A stretch of 64,000 nucleotides of DNA from Dugong dugon (Eukaryota > Chordata > Mammalia > Sirenia > Dugongidae), in contig CM057469.1 of assembly GCA_030035585.1 (NCBI GenBank), positions 119,514,650 to 119,578,649 of the forward strand. Direction: 5' to 3'. The notes below the pieces were generated by a model. It did not search any database, was not told where the DNA came from, and saw only the letters and a list, made by a program, of their open reading frames with translations. Of this stretch, positions 23,060 through 35,684 are shown in pieces. The first letter of the stretch is position 1. Every line of letters begins with the position of its first letter. Made by a program: the position numbers and the translations under genes.

Positions 23060-23258
23060 AAACCCATTGCCATCAAGTTGATTCCAATTCATAGCAACCC
23101 TATAGGATAGAGAAGAACTGCCCTGTTGGGTTTTCAAGGCTGAAATCTTTACTGAAGCGGACTGCCACATCTTTCTCTTCTGATTCGGCTGGTGCGTTCG
23201 AACCACTGACCTTTCAGTTAGCAGCTGAGCACTTACCCTCTGCACAACTCTGGCTCTT
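23060..23258 (-). mobile_element. Afrotherian SINE (long form)
   Basis: Antisense copy: acccattgccatcaagttga at the tail, then ggttttcaaggctgaaatct and the reversed head cttaccctctgcacaactct. Flanks aaagctataata (23048-23059) and aaagctggtata (from about 23259) form an imperfect TSD. Confidence 0.85.
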
Positions 23259-23261
23259 TAA

Positions 23262-23690
23262 AGCTGGTATAAACCATTAAAAAAAGAAAATCTTAGGCCA
23301 CAAATTTTAGGTCATAAATAAGTCTGAAATATGTCTTATTTTCTTGAATTTTTTCTTAGTCAATGCGCAGTCTACTTCAGACAGGGGCATAAAATTCCTC
23401 TGTCTTCTGACCTTCTTTATCACCTCCCCTCTTAAAGCTGTACCCCTCTGTAATTCCAGCTCAACTCTGGAGGAACGTGGCTCCCTCAATGGAAAATATC
23501 CATGGATACTGAGTGTCCATTGTTTAAGAAAAAGTAAATGAATCGACTCTCATCTTGTATATAATATTGTCCAATTATTCTAACATAAGTTCAATGTCTC
23601 ATTTTACTAAAAAAGTTTCTATTTATTTTTGTTGTGTCAGCAGTGATTCCCTCCCCTATACTGAGTTAGAGGAAGAAAATGAGATGGTAA
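23262..23690. other. Unassigned stretch
   Basis: No gene or named repeat is recognised. The two opposing frames at 23307-23541 overlap and have no known domains. Confidence 0.5.
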
Positions 23691-23691
23691 C

Positions 23692-24204
23692 TGTCTTAGG
23701 CTGGGTTCGCTAGAGAAGCAAAACTAGTAAGATGTGTATATAGAGAGAGAATAAAAGAGATTTCTCTCAAGGAGATTTCTCACATGGTTGAAGAGGCTGG
23801 CAAGTCCCAAGTCTGTGGATCAGGTGGCAGGCCAGAGACTTCTTCTGACTCACATAGCTACATGGACTGATGAAACCAAGATCAGCAGGTCACACTGCAG
23901 GCCACTGGCTCAAATGTCAAAGAACTAGAGGTCAATGATGATGAGACATATGCAGGATCCAGAGCAAGCAAACGAGCTTTGCCAGAACAACCATGTATAT
24001 GTTGGATGCAGACCACACCTCTGAGGAAACTCCCTTTACAACTGATTGGCTGATCACATTAGATCATATCAAGGAAGATGACTACATTATTACATAACTT
24101 CCAAGTAACATCATTGCATGACTACCAAACTACATCATTATACAACTGTCAAACCACTGAGAATCATGGCCCAGAGAGACTGACACACAACCTTAACCAT
24201 CACA
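23692..24204 (-). mobile_element. LTR-like element (513 bp)
   Basis: On the minus strand it begins TGTGATGGTTAAGGTTGTG and ends GCGAACCCAGCCTAAGACA, matching a common mammalian LTR-type repeat (ending 'gagaacccagactaaga'). Upstream of that end is ctcttttattctctctctat. It has TG..CA termini; a convincing TSD is not seen (gtaac versus ataag). The exact family is uncertain. Confidence 0.6.
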
Positions 24205-24209
24205 ATAAG

Positions 24210-24655
24210 AAAGAGTAAAAAAATATATGTGACCCCAGTAGGCTGGAGAGAACTTGCAGGGAGAATTAGTATTATTTTTATGCTGCTATTTTCTTGTTCT
24301 TGTTGTTTTGTCTGCCTGTTAACCCCACTTTGAAGTAGGTTTATCCATGAAGTCCAGTCGTCAAAAAAATGAAAATTAACGGGCCAATGAAAGGAGAAAT
24401 GTACTTCATCAGAGGCAAAAAAGATTACTTGGCGCTAAATGCTAAGAGAATGATTTTTCCTTTTGGAAACCAGTTACCTAGATACACAGAAGGGATTTAA
24501 TTATGTCTCAGTTCCTGGAACATGATGCCATTTCCCTACTCCTCTCCGCTGTTTCTCTCTCTCTACATATGCATTTGTTTGTTGTCTTCTTATCAGATCC
24601 CCACTTCCATTCTTGATACTTACTTCATAAGCACCAACTCATTCCATTTGACACT
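24210..24655. other. Unassigned stretch
   Basis: No gene or named repeat is recognised. Confidence 0.5.
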
Positions 24656-24659
24656 TGCC

Positions 24660-25480
24660 CTTGGGTTTTTGTAAAATACATAGCATTAATTAATTTTTGT
24701 CTATTTTACATGAAGAGTACTGTGCTGTAAATCTTGTCTATCTAGCTTCTTATTCAACTCCTTTTAAAAGATATATCTATGCTGCCATATGTCCATCAGG
24801 CTTGTTTATTGGTACTGTTCCACAGGTTTCCATTCTGTGTATTCCTGAATATTATTTTCTATTCCCCAGATAATGGACACCTAGTTTGCCTCCAACTCCT
24901 TTCTACATTAAGCATACCATTATGTATACATAACTCATGAGTATACGTAAAGCATAAAATATACGTAATCCTCATTTTACAAAGTGCTGCCTGGTATTAC
25001 TGCCACCGGAAGTACTTGAGTGTTCCTCTTGCCCTAAATCTGTGGCAGCATTTGGTATTATTCAGGTTTCTAATGTTTGCCTCTAAAGGGCAAAAATTGG
25101 CAACCCATGAATATTTTAACTGACATTTATAAGATGATAAATTCAGTTGAACATCTCTTCTTACATTCTTCATGTCCAGGGCTATTTTCTAATAAAAGTG
25201 ACTATCATGGTGGAGGCTATGTATTTCCCTTTCCCCATTCCCCTTAATATTTTAGATTGATTGTTACTTTTGTTGTTACTGATTTTAGGAATTCATTGTA
25301 CTTTAAAATACTAATTTCTTATTAGCTCAGACTTTGCAAATATGTTCTTCTATTCTGACAATTGTCTATAATTTTGTCTATGTTTTCATTTGTTGAACAG
25401 AAAACTTAATTTAGCATGAGTCTTATATAGTAATTTTTATCAACATAGTTGATAATATCTTCAGTTTGTTTGACAAAGGG
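24660..25480 (-). mobile_element. Old, degraded L1 (L1M/HAL1-type) fragment
   Basis: The antisense order gtttattggtactgttccac, gataatggacacctagtttg, then gttgaacatctcttcttaca and tcttattagctcagactttg resembles the C-terminal ORF2 part of mammalian L1s (compare 27.5-28.1 kb) in heavily mutated form. No open frame remains. Confidence 0.5.
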
Positions 25481-25489
25481 TATAAAAAC

Positions 25490-26405
25490 AATCTCCATGT
25501 GACTGATTCAAACATGAGACTCAAATAATGAGAACATAGGAATAAGGCTCTATTTAAACGAGGTGAACAGACTAATTGGATTTGTTTGAGTTTGGTTGAT
25601 GGCTTGATTTGTCGGCATTTTTTTCAATCTGTTGTATAACCTATTGTTTTGTTTCCCTATTTGTCTAATGATTATTAAATTTTCTCCCTCTTGATTAATT
25701 AACATGATTAAGCCAAAATTTCATTAAGTAAAGTGTGTTGAAATCTAATCCTAAATAGAAAGCCAGAGGTGCAAAATCATGGAAGATGTATGATATATGA
25801 TCATATACCAAAACAAAGTCATCTTATTTCTTAAAAAAAAAAAAGTTTTTCTCACAAAATATAGCTGAATAATTTATATTTCAGATGGCAGAAGAGTAAT
25901 TGTAGGGTTTCAATATTTCTCCTAGAAATTTGCTTTCCAGTTGCCAATAATTGTGTCATGTCCTCTATCCCTTTGAACTTTTTTATCATATGTTATGATT
26001 TTTCTAACTGCACAATCTCCAATATCTTTGAAAAACAGAATTTTCCACTTACCTTGATGATTCCAGGACATGTAAGCTGCAATCAAATTTCCAAAGCCTT
26101 TTATTCAGCCTGTGATATTAACTTCTAGACAAAACATCTAAAGAAGAAAAACTACTCATCTCAAGAAGCAATAAGGTTATATATACTTGATGTGAAAAAT
26201 AAAACATTGATCTGATCAATACAGGTGAAGAGCATGTCAACCTAGATTTTAGTGTCTTAGTAAAGTCAGGAAAATATTAATAATAAATATACGGATGATA
26301 AGTCTTAGGGAGAAGTAAGGCAGTTCAATCAATTATTCAAAAAACCCTCAAATACAAGGATTTGACTTGTTCTGAATTTCCTCAGAGGAAAGAATTAGGA
26401 ACATA
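25490..26405. other. Unassigned stretch
   Basis: AT-rich sequence with no gene or named repeat that I recognise. Confidence 0.5.
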
Positions 26406-27419
26406 GAGACAGATTTATTTATTTATTTTTTAAATTATGCTTCAGGTGAAAGTTTACACAGCTCAAGTTAGTTTCTCATACAAAAATTTATACACATATT
26501 GTTATGTGACCCTAGTTCCAATCCCTACAATGTGACAGCACGCTTTCCCTTTCCACCCTGGGTTTCTCGTATCCATTCAGCCAGCTCCTATCCCCTTCTG
26601 CTTTCTCATCCCGCCTCCTGACAGGAGCTGCCCATTTAGTCTCATGTATCTACTTGAACTAAGAAGCACACTCTTCATGAGTATTATTTTATGTTTTATA
26701 GTCCTGTCTAATCTTTGTCTGAAGAGTTGGCTTTGGGAATGGTTTTAGTTCTGGGTTAACAGAGAGTCCAGAGGCCATGTCCTCTGGGGTTCCTCTAGTC
26801 TCAGTCACAATTAAGTCTGGTCTTTTTATATGAATTTGAGTTCTGCACCCCCCTTTTCTCCTGCATCGTCAGGGACTCTGTTGTGTTCCCGGTCAGGGTG
26901 GTCATTGGTGGTAGCCAGACACTGTCTAGTTCTTCTAGTCTCAGGCTGATGAAGTGTTTGGTTTATGTGGCTCTTTCTGTCTCTTGGGCTAATACTTTCT
27001 TTGTGTCTTTGATGTTCTTCATTCTCCTTTTCTCCAGGTGGACTGGGACAAATTGATGCATCTTAGACGGCCACTGGCAAGCTTTTAAAACCCCAGACAC
27101 CGCTCACCAAAGTGGGATGCAGAATATTTTCTTAATAAACTCTGTTATGCCAATTGACCTACATGTCCCCTGAAACTATGGTCCCCAGACTCCTGGCCCT
27201 GCTAATTTGTCCCTCAAAGTGTTTGGTTGTGTTCAGGAAACTTCTTAGATTTGGTTTAGTCCAGTTGTGCTGACTTCCCCTGTATTGTGAGTTGTCCTTC
27301 TCTTCACCTAAGATGATTCTTGTCTACTATCTGGTTAGGGAATTCCCCTCTCCCTCCTTCCCCACCCTCATAACCATCAAAGAATGCTTTCTATGTGTTT
27401 AAAACTTTTCTTGAGTTCT

Positions 27420-30400
27420 TACAATAGTGGTCTCATACAATATTTGTCCTTTTGCAACTGACTAATTTCACTCAGCATAATCCCTTCCAGATTCATCCAT
27501 GTTGTGAGATGTTTTGTGGATTCATCATTGTTTTTTATCATTATATAGTACCATTGTGTGAATATACCATAATTTGCTTATCCATTCTTTCATTGATGGG
27601 TACCTAGGTTGTTTCCGTCTTTTTGCTGTGTGAACAGTGCTGCAATGAACATGGGTTTGCATATATATATATTCGTGAGACAGCTCTTATTTCTCTAGGA
27701 TATAGTCCAAGGAGCAGGATTGTTGGAGCATATGGTACTTCAATTTCTAGCTTTTTAAGGAAGGGCCAAATCGATTTCTAAAGTGATTATACCATTTTAC
27801 ATTCCCACCAGCAGTGCATAAGTGTTCCAGTCTCTCCACAACCTCTCCAACACTTAGTGTTTTGTGTTTTTTGGATTAATGCTAGCCTTGTTGGGGTGAG
27901 ATGGTATCTCATTATAGTTTTGATTTGCATTTATCTAATGGCTAATGATCGTGAGCATTTCCTTATGTATCTCGTAGCCGCCTGAATGTCTTCTTTGGTG
28001 AAGTGACTGTTCATATCCTTTGCCCATTTTTTAATTGGGTTATTTGTCTTTTTGTTGTTGAAGTTGTACAGTATCTTGTAGACTTTAGAGATTAGACTCT
28101 GATCAGATCCGTCATAGCCAAAAATCTTTCCCAGTCTGTAGGTTGTCTTTTTACTCTTGGTGAAATCTTCTGATGAGCATAAGCGTTGCTTTTTAGGAGC
28201 CCCCAGCTATCTAGTTTCTCTTCTGGTGTTTGTGCATTGTTACTTACATTTTGTATTCTGTTTATGCCTTGTATTAGGGCCCTTAGCATTGTCTCTATAT
28301 TTTATTCCATTATCTTTATTGTTTTAGATTTTATATTTAGATGTTGATCCATTTTGAGTTAGGTTTTGAGCATGGTGTGAGGTATGGGTCTTGTTTCATT
28401 TTTTTGCAGATGGATATGCAGTTATGCCAGCACTATTTGTTAAAGAGACGGTCTTTTCCCCAATTAACAGACTTTGGGCCTTTGTCAAATATAAGCTGCT
28501 CATAGGCAGATGAATTTATGCCTGTATTCTGTATTCTGTTCCATTGGTCTACATATCTGTTGTTGTACCAGTACCAGGCTGTTTTGACTACCGTGGCAGT
28601 ATAATAGGTTCGAAAATCAGGTAGTGTGAGGCCTCCCACTTTGTTCTTCTTCTTGAGTAATGCTTTACTTATCTGGGGCCTTTTCCCTTTCCATATGAAG
28701 TTGGTGATTTCTCCATCTCATTCAAAAATGTCATTGGAATTTGGATCCAGATTGCATTGTATTTGTAGGTTGCTTTGGGTAAAATTGACATTTTCACAAT
28801 GTTGAGTCTTCCTATGCACAAACAAGGTATGTTTTTCAACTTATGCAGGTCTCTTTTGGTTTCTTGCACCAATGTCTTGTAGTTTTCATTGTATAGGTCT
28901 CTCAGGTCTCTGGTTAGATTTATTCCTAAATATTTTCTCTTTTGGGGGGCTATTGTAAATAGTATGATTTGGTGATTTCTTCTTCAAAGTTCTCTTTGTT
29001 GATGTAAAGGAATCCAACTGATTTTTATATGTTTATCTTGTGTTGTGATACTTTACTGAAATCAATTATTTCCGATAGTTTTCATCTGGATTCTTTGGGG
29101 TTTTCTGTGGATAAGAGCATGTCATCTGAAAATAGAGATACTTTTACTTCTTCCTTACCAATTTGGATACCCTTTATTTCTTTTTCTAGCCTAATTGCTC
29201 TGGCTAGGACTTATAGCACAATGTTGCATGAGAGTGGTACTAAAGGGCATCCTTCTCTTGTTTCCGTTTTCAAGGGGAAAGCTTTCAGACTCTCTCTTCT
29301 GGATGACGTTGACTGTTGGCTTTGTATAAATGCCCTTAATTACGTTGAGGAATTTCTCTTCTATTCCTATTTTGCTGAGAGTTTTTATCATGAATGGCTG
29401 TTGGACTTTGTCAAATGCCTTTTCTTCATCAGTTAATAAGATCATGTGGTTCTTGTTTTTGTTTTATTTATGTGATGGATTACATTGACTGTTTTTCTAA
29501 TGCTGAACCATCCCTGCATACCTGGTATGACTCCCACTTAGTCATGGTGAATTATTTTTTTGATATGTTGCTGAATCATATTGGCTAGAATTTTGTTGAG
29601 GATTTTTGCATCTATGTTCATGAGAGATATTGGTCTATAATTTTCTTTTATTGTGGTGTCTTTACCTAGTTTTGTAATCAGGGTTATGCTGGCTTCATAG
29701 AATGAGTTCGGGAGTAGTCTCTCCTTTTCTATGCTCTGACAGGAGTGGTGTTAACTCAGTAATAGCAGTGTTAACTCTTCTCTGAAACTTCGGTAGAATT
29801 ATCCAGTGAAGCCATCCGGGCCAGGGTTTTTTTTTTGTTGTTGTTGTTTGTTTGGAGTTTTTAAATTACCTCTTCAATCTCTTCTTTTGTTATAGGTTTA
29901 TTTAGTTGTTCTACCTCTGTTTGTGTTAGTTTAGATAGGTAGTATGCTTCTAGAAATTTGTCCATTTCCTCTAGGTTTTCAAATTAGTTGGAGTACAATT
30001 TTTCATAGTATTCTACTATGATTCTTTTAATTTCATTTGGGTCTATTGTGATATCGCCTATCTCATTTCTTATTCGGATTATTTGCTTCTTCTCCTGTTT
30101 CTCTTTTGTCAGTTTGGCCAATTATCGATTTCGTTTATTTTTTCAAAGAACAAGTTTTGGTCTTGTTAACTCTTTCAATTGTGTTTATATTCCCTATTTC
30201 ACTTATTTCTACTCTAATTCCTATTATTTCCTTTCTTCTGGTGTCCTTGGGCTTCTTTTGTTGTGCTCTTTCTCTTTGCTAGAGGTGTAGGGTTAATGTT
30301 TTCATTTTTGCCCTTTCATCTTTTTTGATGTGTGCATTTATTGCTATAAATTGATCTCTGAGTACTGCTTTTGCTGTGTCCCAAAGATTCTGGTAAGATG

Positions 30401-30468
30401 TGTTTTCATTCTCTTTTGATTCTGTGAATTTATTTATTCTGGCCTTAATTTCTTCTACAACTCAGTAG
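27420..30468 (-). pseudogene. L1 ORF2 remnant, C-terminal and RT part
   Basis: Pieces in shifting frames resemble ORF2p: [20 protein letters not shown] near 28.6 kb, KWGKD-type sequence ([11 protein letters not shown]) at 28.44 kb, and [16 protein letters not shown] at 29.4 kb in place of the usual IDAEKAFDK. The catalytic motif region at about 29115 would read FSDD rather than FADD. The rest of ORF2 continues across the nested insertion at 33.49 kb. Non-functional. Confidence 0.85.
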
Positions 30469-31416
30469 GTTTTTTTTTTGTTTTTGTTTTAAATATTTTA
30501 TTGTACTTCAGGTGAAGGCTTACAGAACAAATAGTTTCTCATGAAATGGTAGTACACATGTTGTTTTATGACATTGGTTAACAACCCCACAATATATTAA
30601 CCCTCTAAATTCTCAACCTTTTTTTTTTTTTTTTTTTTGGTGAAAATACACATAGCCAAAGATACACCATTTCAAAAATTTCTACATACACAGTTCAGTG
30701 ACATTGACTACGCTCTTCCAATTGTGCTGTTATTCTCACTTAAGATAAAGGTTTATAGAATAAAATAGTTTCTTATTTGACAGTTACTACAAATGTTGCC
30801 CTGTGACAATGGTTAACAATCTCACAACACAGAAACAATATCCTTACTCAGTCTTGTGTTCCCTATCACCAGCTTCCTTGTCCCCTTCTGCCTTCTGGTC
30901 CTTGTCACTGGACTCCTGTACCTCGTTAGTCTCATTTCGTTTTACGGGGCTGTCCACTCCCAGGCTGAACAGTGAACCTCGGAGGTAACTTCACCACTGA
31001 GCTAAAAGGGTGTCTGGGGGCCATACTCTCGAGGTTTCTCCAGTCTCCTTTAGGCCAGTAAATCTGGTCTTTTTTTTTTTTTTTTTTTTGTGAGTTAGAA
31101 TTATGCTCTACATCCTTCTCCAGCTCTGTCCAAAACCCTCTGTTGTGATCCTGGTCAGAGCAGTCAGTGGTGGTAGCCGGGCACCATCTAGCTGTACTGG
31201 ACTCAGTCCGGTGGAGGCCTTGGTAGCTGTGGACAATTAGTCCTTTGGACTAATCTTTTCCTTGTATCCTGTTCTCTTCATTCTCCCTTGCTCCCAAAGG
31301 GATGAGACCAGTGGAATATCTTAGATGGGTGCTCACAGGCTTTTAAGACCCCAGACACTACTCACCAAGGTAGAATATAGAGCATTGTCTTTATAAGCTG
31401 TGTCATGCCAATTGAG

Positions 31417-31563
31417 TATTAGAGATCTGAATTCCCTATCAGGTACTTCTAGTGTGTTTTCTTCCACAGGAGAGTCATCTGGTGTTTTAATTTGGACGCC
31501 TACTGGAACCATCCTGCCCTGTTTTTGTAAATGTTTTGCTATTGTTTGCTGTTTTCAGGGCAT
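31417..31563 (-). pseudogene. ORF1 5' stub of the deleted L1
   Basis: The ATG is at 31561-31563, equivalent to the full-length L1 start. About 48 codons resembling the ORF1p N-terminus follow before the reading passes directly into 3' UTR sequence at about 31416. There is no coiled coil, RRM or C-terminal domain, so no function is expected. Confidence 0.8.
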
Positions 31564-33477
31564 TCAGTAGATATTTCTCTCGTTGATTAGTTGTAGATTT
31601 GTTTGTTTCGTCCCTTTTTTTAGAAAAAAAATTTGAGTATGTCTGAGCAGGCGGACTGCGTGGTGTTTGTCGTTTGCTCGTCTATGAGCTCAATAATTTT
31701 TGCCTCCTTCTCCAACTGGCAGGTTCAGTCACTCAGATATGGTACAGCAGGGCAGGTCTAGCTGAAGAGGAGCCACTGGGGTGGGTTGTTTGTGGCACTC
31801 ACTACAGCCACCAGGACGGGTTGGTAATCAGTGCTGGGCAGGTCCCAGTAGGCCATGCCTGCACTTCTTGGTGGTGTGATGTCAAGCGCACGGTGCAGGT
31901 AGGCAGGATGCAGTGGGGAGATGGTTATGTGTGGAGCTAAGCTGGATATGGGAGAGAGGAGAGAGGAACAGGAGGCAAAAAACATACAAACAAACAAACA
32001 AGAATGCTAGGGGAGCTTGCCGTTGGAATGGAGAGATGAGAGACTATGAAATGGAGAAAAACAGAAGGGGGAAGAGGAAGAAAAGAAAAGAATGAACAAA
32101 TAAAAATCAGAAAGGTTAAAGAACCGCAAAGTTCCCAGGGATCCCACCGATGCAGCTATGAGGTCTGGGGAAGTCGCTCTCAGGTGTCGCAGCACAGCCT
32201 GGCCAGAAGGCACAGAGGCATACAACGCCTGGTATTCAGGGATCAGAAAGAGAAGGAAGATATAGAGAGACGAGAAACTGAGCAATGAAGAAAGAGAAAA
32301 GGGAAAAAGAGGGAAAAGAAAACAAAACAAATTTAAAAAAAAAAGAACAAGAAAGGCCCCCCAAAAAGACAGGAAAAGAAAAAAAAAACAAAAAAAGAAA
32401 TGTCCTCAGGGATCCCTCTGCCCTTCTGTGGAAGCTGAAGGGGAGTCTCCCTGGCTCACAGCTCTGCCTGGCCAGAAAGGGCTCCCAACTCAAGAAAAGG
32501 AAAAGAAAACCGACAAACAATTCAAAACGAAGAAAAGCCCCAGGATCCCATCAGTGCAGTAGCCCAGACCGGGAAGCAGCTCCACACTCGAACAGAGCTC
32601 CGTAGCCCCTCAGGAAAAAGCAAAGATGGCACACGGAGCCAGGCACTTGAGCAAAAGGAGGGGGAGGCGGCAAGAGGCAAGCAAGAAATCCAAAGAAGCA
32701 GGAAAAAAAAAAAAAAAAAAAAAAAAGCAACACCAGCAGCCAACAAATGGCCCTCAGAGAGTCAGCCAGTGTGGGCTGATGTTTCTGGACAAGAGACTGT
32801 GTCCATGGGAAGCAGAGGAGGCCAAGTGTGGGTGAAGAAGGGTGGAGAGTGGGAAAGCGTATATCACAAATTGCCGGCGCTCTGGAGCCCCTCAGGAAGA
32901 AGCAAAGATGGTGCACAGAGTCATGCACTTGAGTGAAAAGAGGGGGAGGTGGCAAGAGGCAAGTGAGAAATCAAAAGAAGCAGAAAAAAAAAAGCAACAC
33001 TAGCAGCCAACAAATGGCACCCAGAGAGCCGCCTGCTTGGGTGTGTGGAATCCAAGCAGCCGGCGCTTCCCAGTCAAGAGACTGTGGCCGCGGGAAGCAG
33101 AGGAGCCTGAGCTGGGGAGAAGAGGGGTGGGGGTGGGAAAGTGCACACCGCAAACTACCAGCTGTTTTGTCTCCCACTGGACGCTCCGTGAGGCTGCTTT
33201 CTCTCATACCCCTGTTTGCTGGTCTCCGATAGGAGTCCAAGATGGTGGATACGTGCTGCGTTAGCTGGTAGGGGACCTCTGCATGAATCTCTCCTCGCTG
33301 TCCGTTCTCTTTCAGTATTCTCACTACATTTGGTGCTCGGCTGAGTTCTTTATCCCTTCATTTGATGTTCTAGGGTTTCAGGATTGTAGCATTCTCTTTT
33401 TGGCTTAGTTTTTCAGATCTTTGCTGTGGAGGGACGGCATTGTGCTTCTGCCTAGAGCGCCATCCTGCCGGAACATC
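31564..33477 (-). promoter_or_regulatory. 5' UTR of the nested L1, older-type monomers
   Basis: Shares blocks with the 5' UTR of the full-length L1: ggatatgggagagaggagag, ggatcagaaagagaaggaag, and the end ggagggacggcattgtgctt. The monomer word aaatgg occurs at 32745 and 33012, giving a 267-bp unit, plus a partial third unit from about 32530. Long A-runs (32702-32726) sit within. Less CpG-rich than the 12-kb array. Confidence 0.8.
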
Positions 33478-33491
33478 CTACAACTCAGTAG

Positions 33492-34560
33492 TTTCTAAGC
33501 AAGGTGTTGTTCAGTTTCCATGTAGTTGATTTTTTTTCCTTGTTTTTCTGTTACTGATTCCTACTTTTATGGCTTTATGGTAGGAAAAGATGCTTTGTAA
33601 TATTTCAATGTTTTGGATTCTGTTAAGGCTTGCTTTATGGCCTAATATGTTGTCTATTCTGGAGAATGTTTCATATGTGTTGGAAAAGAAAGTATACTTG
33701 GCTGCTGTTGGGTGGAGTGTTCAGTATATGTCTGTGAGATCAAGTTGGCTGATTGTGGCATTTAGGTCTTCTGTGTGTTTATTGAACTTCTTTCTGGATG
33801 TTTTGTCCTTCACCAAAAGAGGTGCATTGAAGTCTTCTACTATTATTCTGGAGCTGTCTTTTTCTCTTTTCAATGCTGCTAGAGTGTGTTCTATGTATTT
33901 TGGAGCCCTGTCCTTGGGTGTGTAATTATTTATCATGGTTGACTCCTCGTGAAGTATTGACCCTTTAATCGTTATTTAGTGTCCTTATCCTTTGTTGTGG
34001 ATTTTGATTTAATGCCTATTTTGTCAGAGATTAATGTTGCCACTCCTGCTCTTTTTTGACTGTTATTTGCTGGATATATATTTTTTCATCCTTTGAGTTT
34101 TAGTTTGTTTGTGTCTTTGAGTCTAAGGTGTGTCTCTTGTAGGCAACATATAGACAGATTGTCTTTATTTTGATCCATTCTGCCACTCTTTGTCTCTTTA
34201 TTGGTGCATTTAGTCCATCTACATTCAGAGTAATTATTGATAGGTATGAGTTTAGTGCTGAAATTTTGATGTAGTTTGTGTGTGTTGTTGGCTGTTTCTT
34301 TGCTCCACTTAGTTTTCTGTTCTGAGTCATTTGTCTTTATGTATTTTTATTATTGTTGATTTATTGATTTTGTATTTGTTGAGTCTTTATGTTTTTCTTG
34401 TTTTTATTTTGATGTTTAGGATTGTTAGTTTCCTTTGTGGTTACCTTAATATTTACCTGTATTTTTCTAAGTTTAAACTAATCTTTTATTTCTTGGTATC
34501 ACCTTTACCATCCTTATGGACCATCCTTATGGACCAGTTTTCTCTAAATATCTATTATTA
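33492..34560 (-). pseudogene. L1 ORF2 N-terminal remnant (outer element)
   Basis: Endonuclease-like pieces are seen in broken frames: LSIITLNVDGLNAPIKRQRV near 34.25 kb and an NDTPLG/NYTPKDRAPKYIE-type piece near 33.9 kb. They are followed by the inter-ORF spacer up to about 34560. A small duplication, ccatccttatggaccatcct, is at 34508-34527. Non-functional. Confidence 0.8.
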
Positions 34561-34599
34561 TAAAGCAGTCTTTTGTTGTGTATAATGAAAGTTATTGTA

Positions 34600-35684
34600 C
34601 CTTTAATTGATCTATTGACTTGTTGCCTTTACAATCAACTACATAATTTCACATGGGAGAAAGTTCAGTATTGTCAAACAGGTTTACAGGCTGGAAGGAA
34701 GATCATTTTTATGTTGACCAACACTTCTTCCTTCCCTTTGTCCAAGGGACATTTGAACTACTCAATGGATGAAAATTGTTTAATTTTTAATTAGTCACAA
34801 AATCATTGCAATATAGATTCAATCTTAGCTTTTGTTCCTCAAGACTGTAAAGAATGTTGCTTTGGTTTTACTTTTTTCAAATTTTTTAAAGCATTCCCTA
34901 AATTACCATCGACTCAAAATAAATTATGGGCGGGAGTTTAAGATCTTAAAATTTTAAGAATATACTAATCACCCAAGACCTTTGGAAAAAGAGATTTGAG
35001 GGATTGGAATCACAAAGCCTGAGAAAATAACAGGATAGAAAAGGACAATAAGAGAGAAGGAAATATCTCCAGGTATCAAACCAGATGAGAAATTCTACTC
35101 AAGAGTCAGGGATCTAAGACATAGCTTTGTCTTACAGCTGTCACACTGGGCCACCACTCAAATTTTTTGAGCCTGGGAAGCTCCATAATGTGCAATGTGG
35201 ATAATTTACCTTTTTCTTGCAAAATGTAGGACAAATTATTTCTTGAAACAAATTTACTTAAGTTCAATGAAGCATGATTGTTCATTGAAACATTTATTGA
35301 AATAGTATTAATCTATAAGTGTGGGTTGTAAAGATATTTCTAGGAAGACAGTAGTATTTAAATCCAAAGTACTGAAATGAGACTACCTCAGCTAAAATCA
35401 CTCACCACAATTTACAACCTGTATGTTGAACAATAAATTTATCTATCCCTTCATCTGTAATACGGAGCAAATAGTAGTATACATGTGATAAAATTGTTCT
35501 GAAGATTTGTGAGATATTAATTGGGAGGAACATATCTGGACATATAAGAAGAGACCAATAAGATAAATAGTAGCTGTTCAATTATTATTATACAGCATTA
35601 CTATATCAGTATTATAACTTTGACACTAGGCTGCTTCTAAGCAAGGCTTTGAAGGAAATGAAAAACATCTGTCTCCCTGATTTT
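34600..35684. other. Unassigned, possible MIR trace
   Basis: At 35420-35600, tctatcccttcatctgtaat, gaccaataagataaatagta and the neighbouring order are MIR-like but degraded. No gene is seen. Confidence 0.4.

Larger units (their letters stand above)
30469..33477 (-). mobile_element. Nested young L1 with a large internal deletion
   Basis: A 3.0-kb minus-strand L1 with a T-rich (antisense A) start at 30469, a two-block 3' UTR (30.48-31.41 kb), and a direct jump at 31414-31416 into the start of ORF1, followed by the whole 5' UTR to 33477. A perfect 14-bp TSD, ctacaactcagtag, flanks it at 30455-30468 and 33478-33491. Relative to the full-length L1, coordinates 5613-11038 (about 5.4 kb) are missing, with the shared triplet GAG at the joint. 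ORF2 and most of ORF1 are gone. Confidence 0.93.
26411..34560 (-). mobile_element. Older L1, interrupted by a nested younger L1
   Basis: A minus-strand L1 starts with an antisense tail (tttatttatttattttttaa) at 26411 and a single-block 3' UTR. It continues through ORF2 (27.4-30.47 kb), is interrupted at 30469-33477, and resumes with the ORF2 N-terminal part at 33492. The 5' end fades near 34560, in the region between ORF1 and ORF2, so the element is 5'-truncated. Many substitutions and frame breaks mark it as older than the 4.4-13.5 kb copy. A TSD was not identified. Confidence 0.85.

Noticed and set aside
23692..24209. A clear 5-bp TSD for this LTR
   Set aside because: The flanks gtaac and ataag do not agree well enough.
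31414..31416. Canonical splice junction as the cause of the L1 internal deletion
   Set aside because: The acceptor side has AG in L1 sense but the donor side lacks GT, while a GAG microhomology explains the joint.
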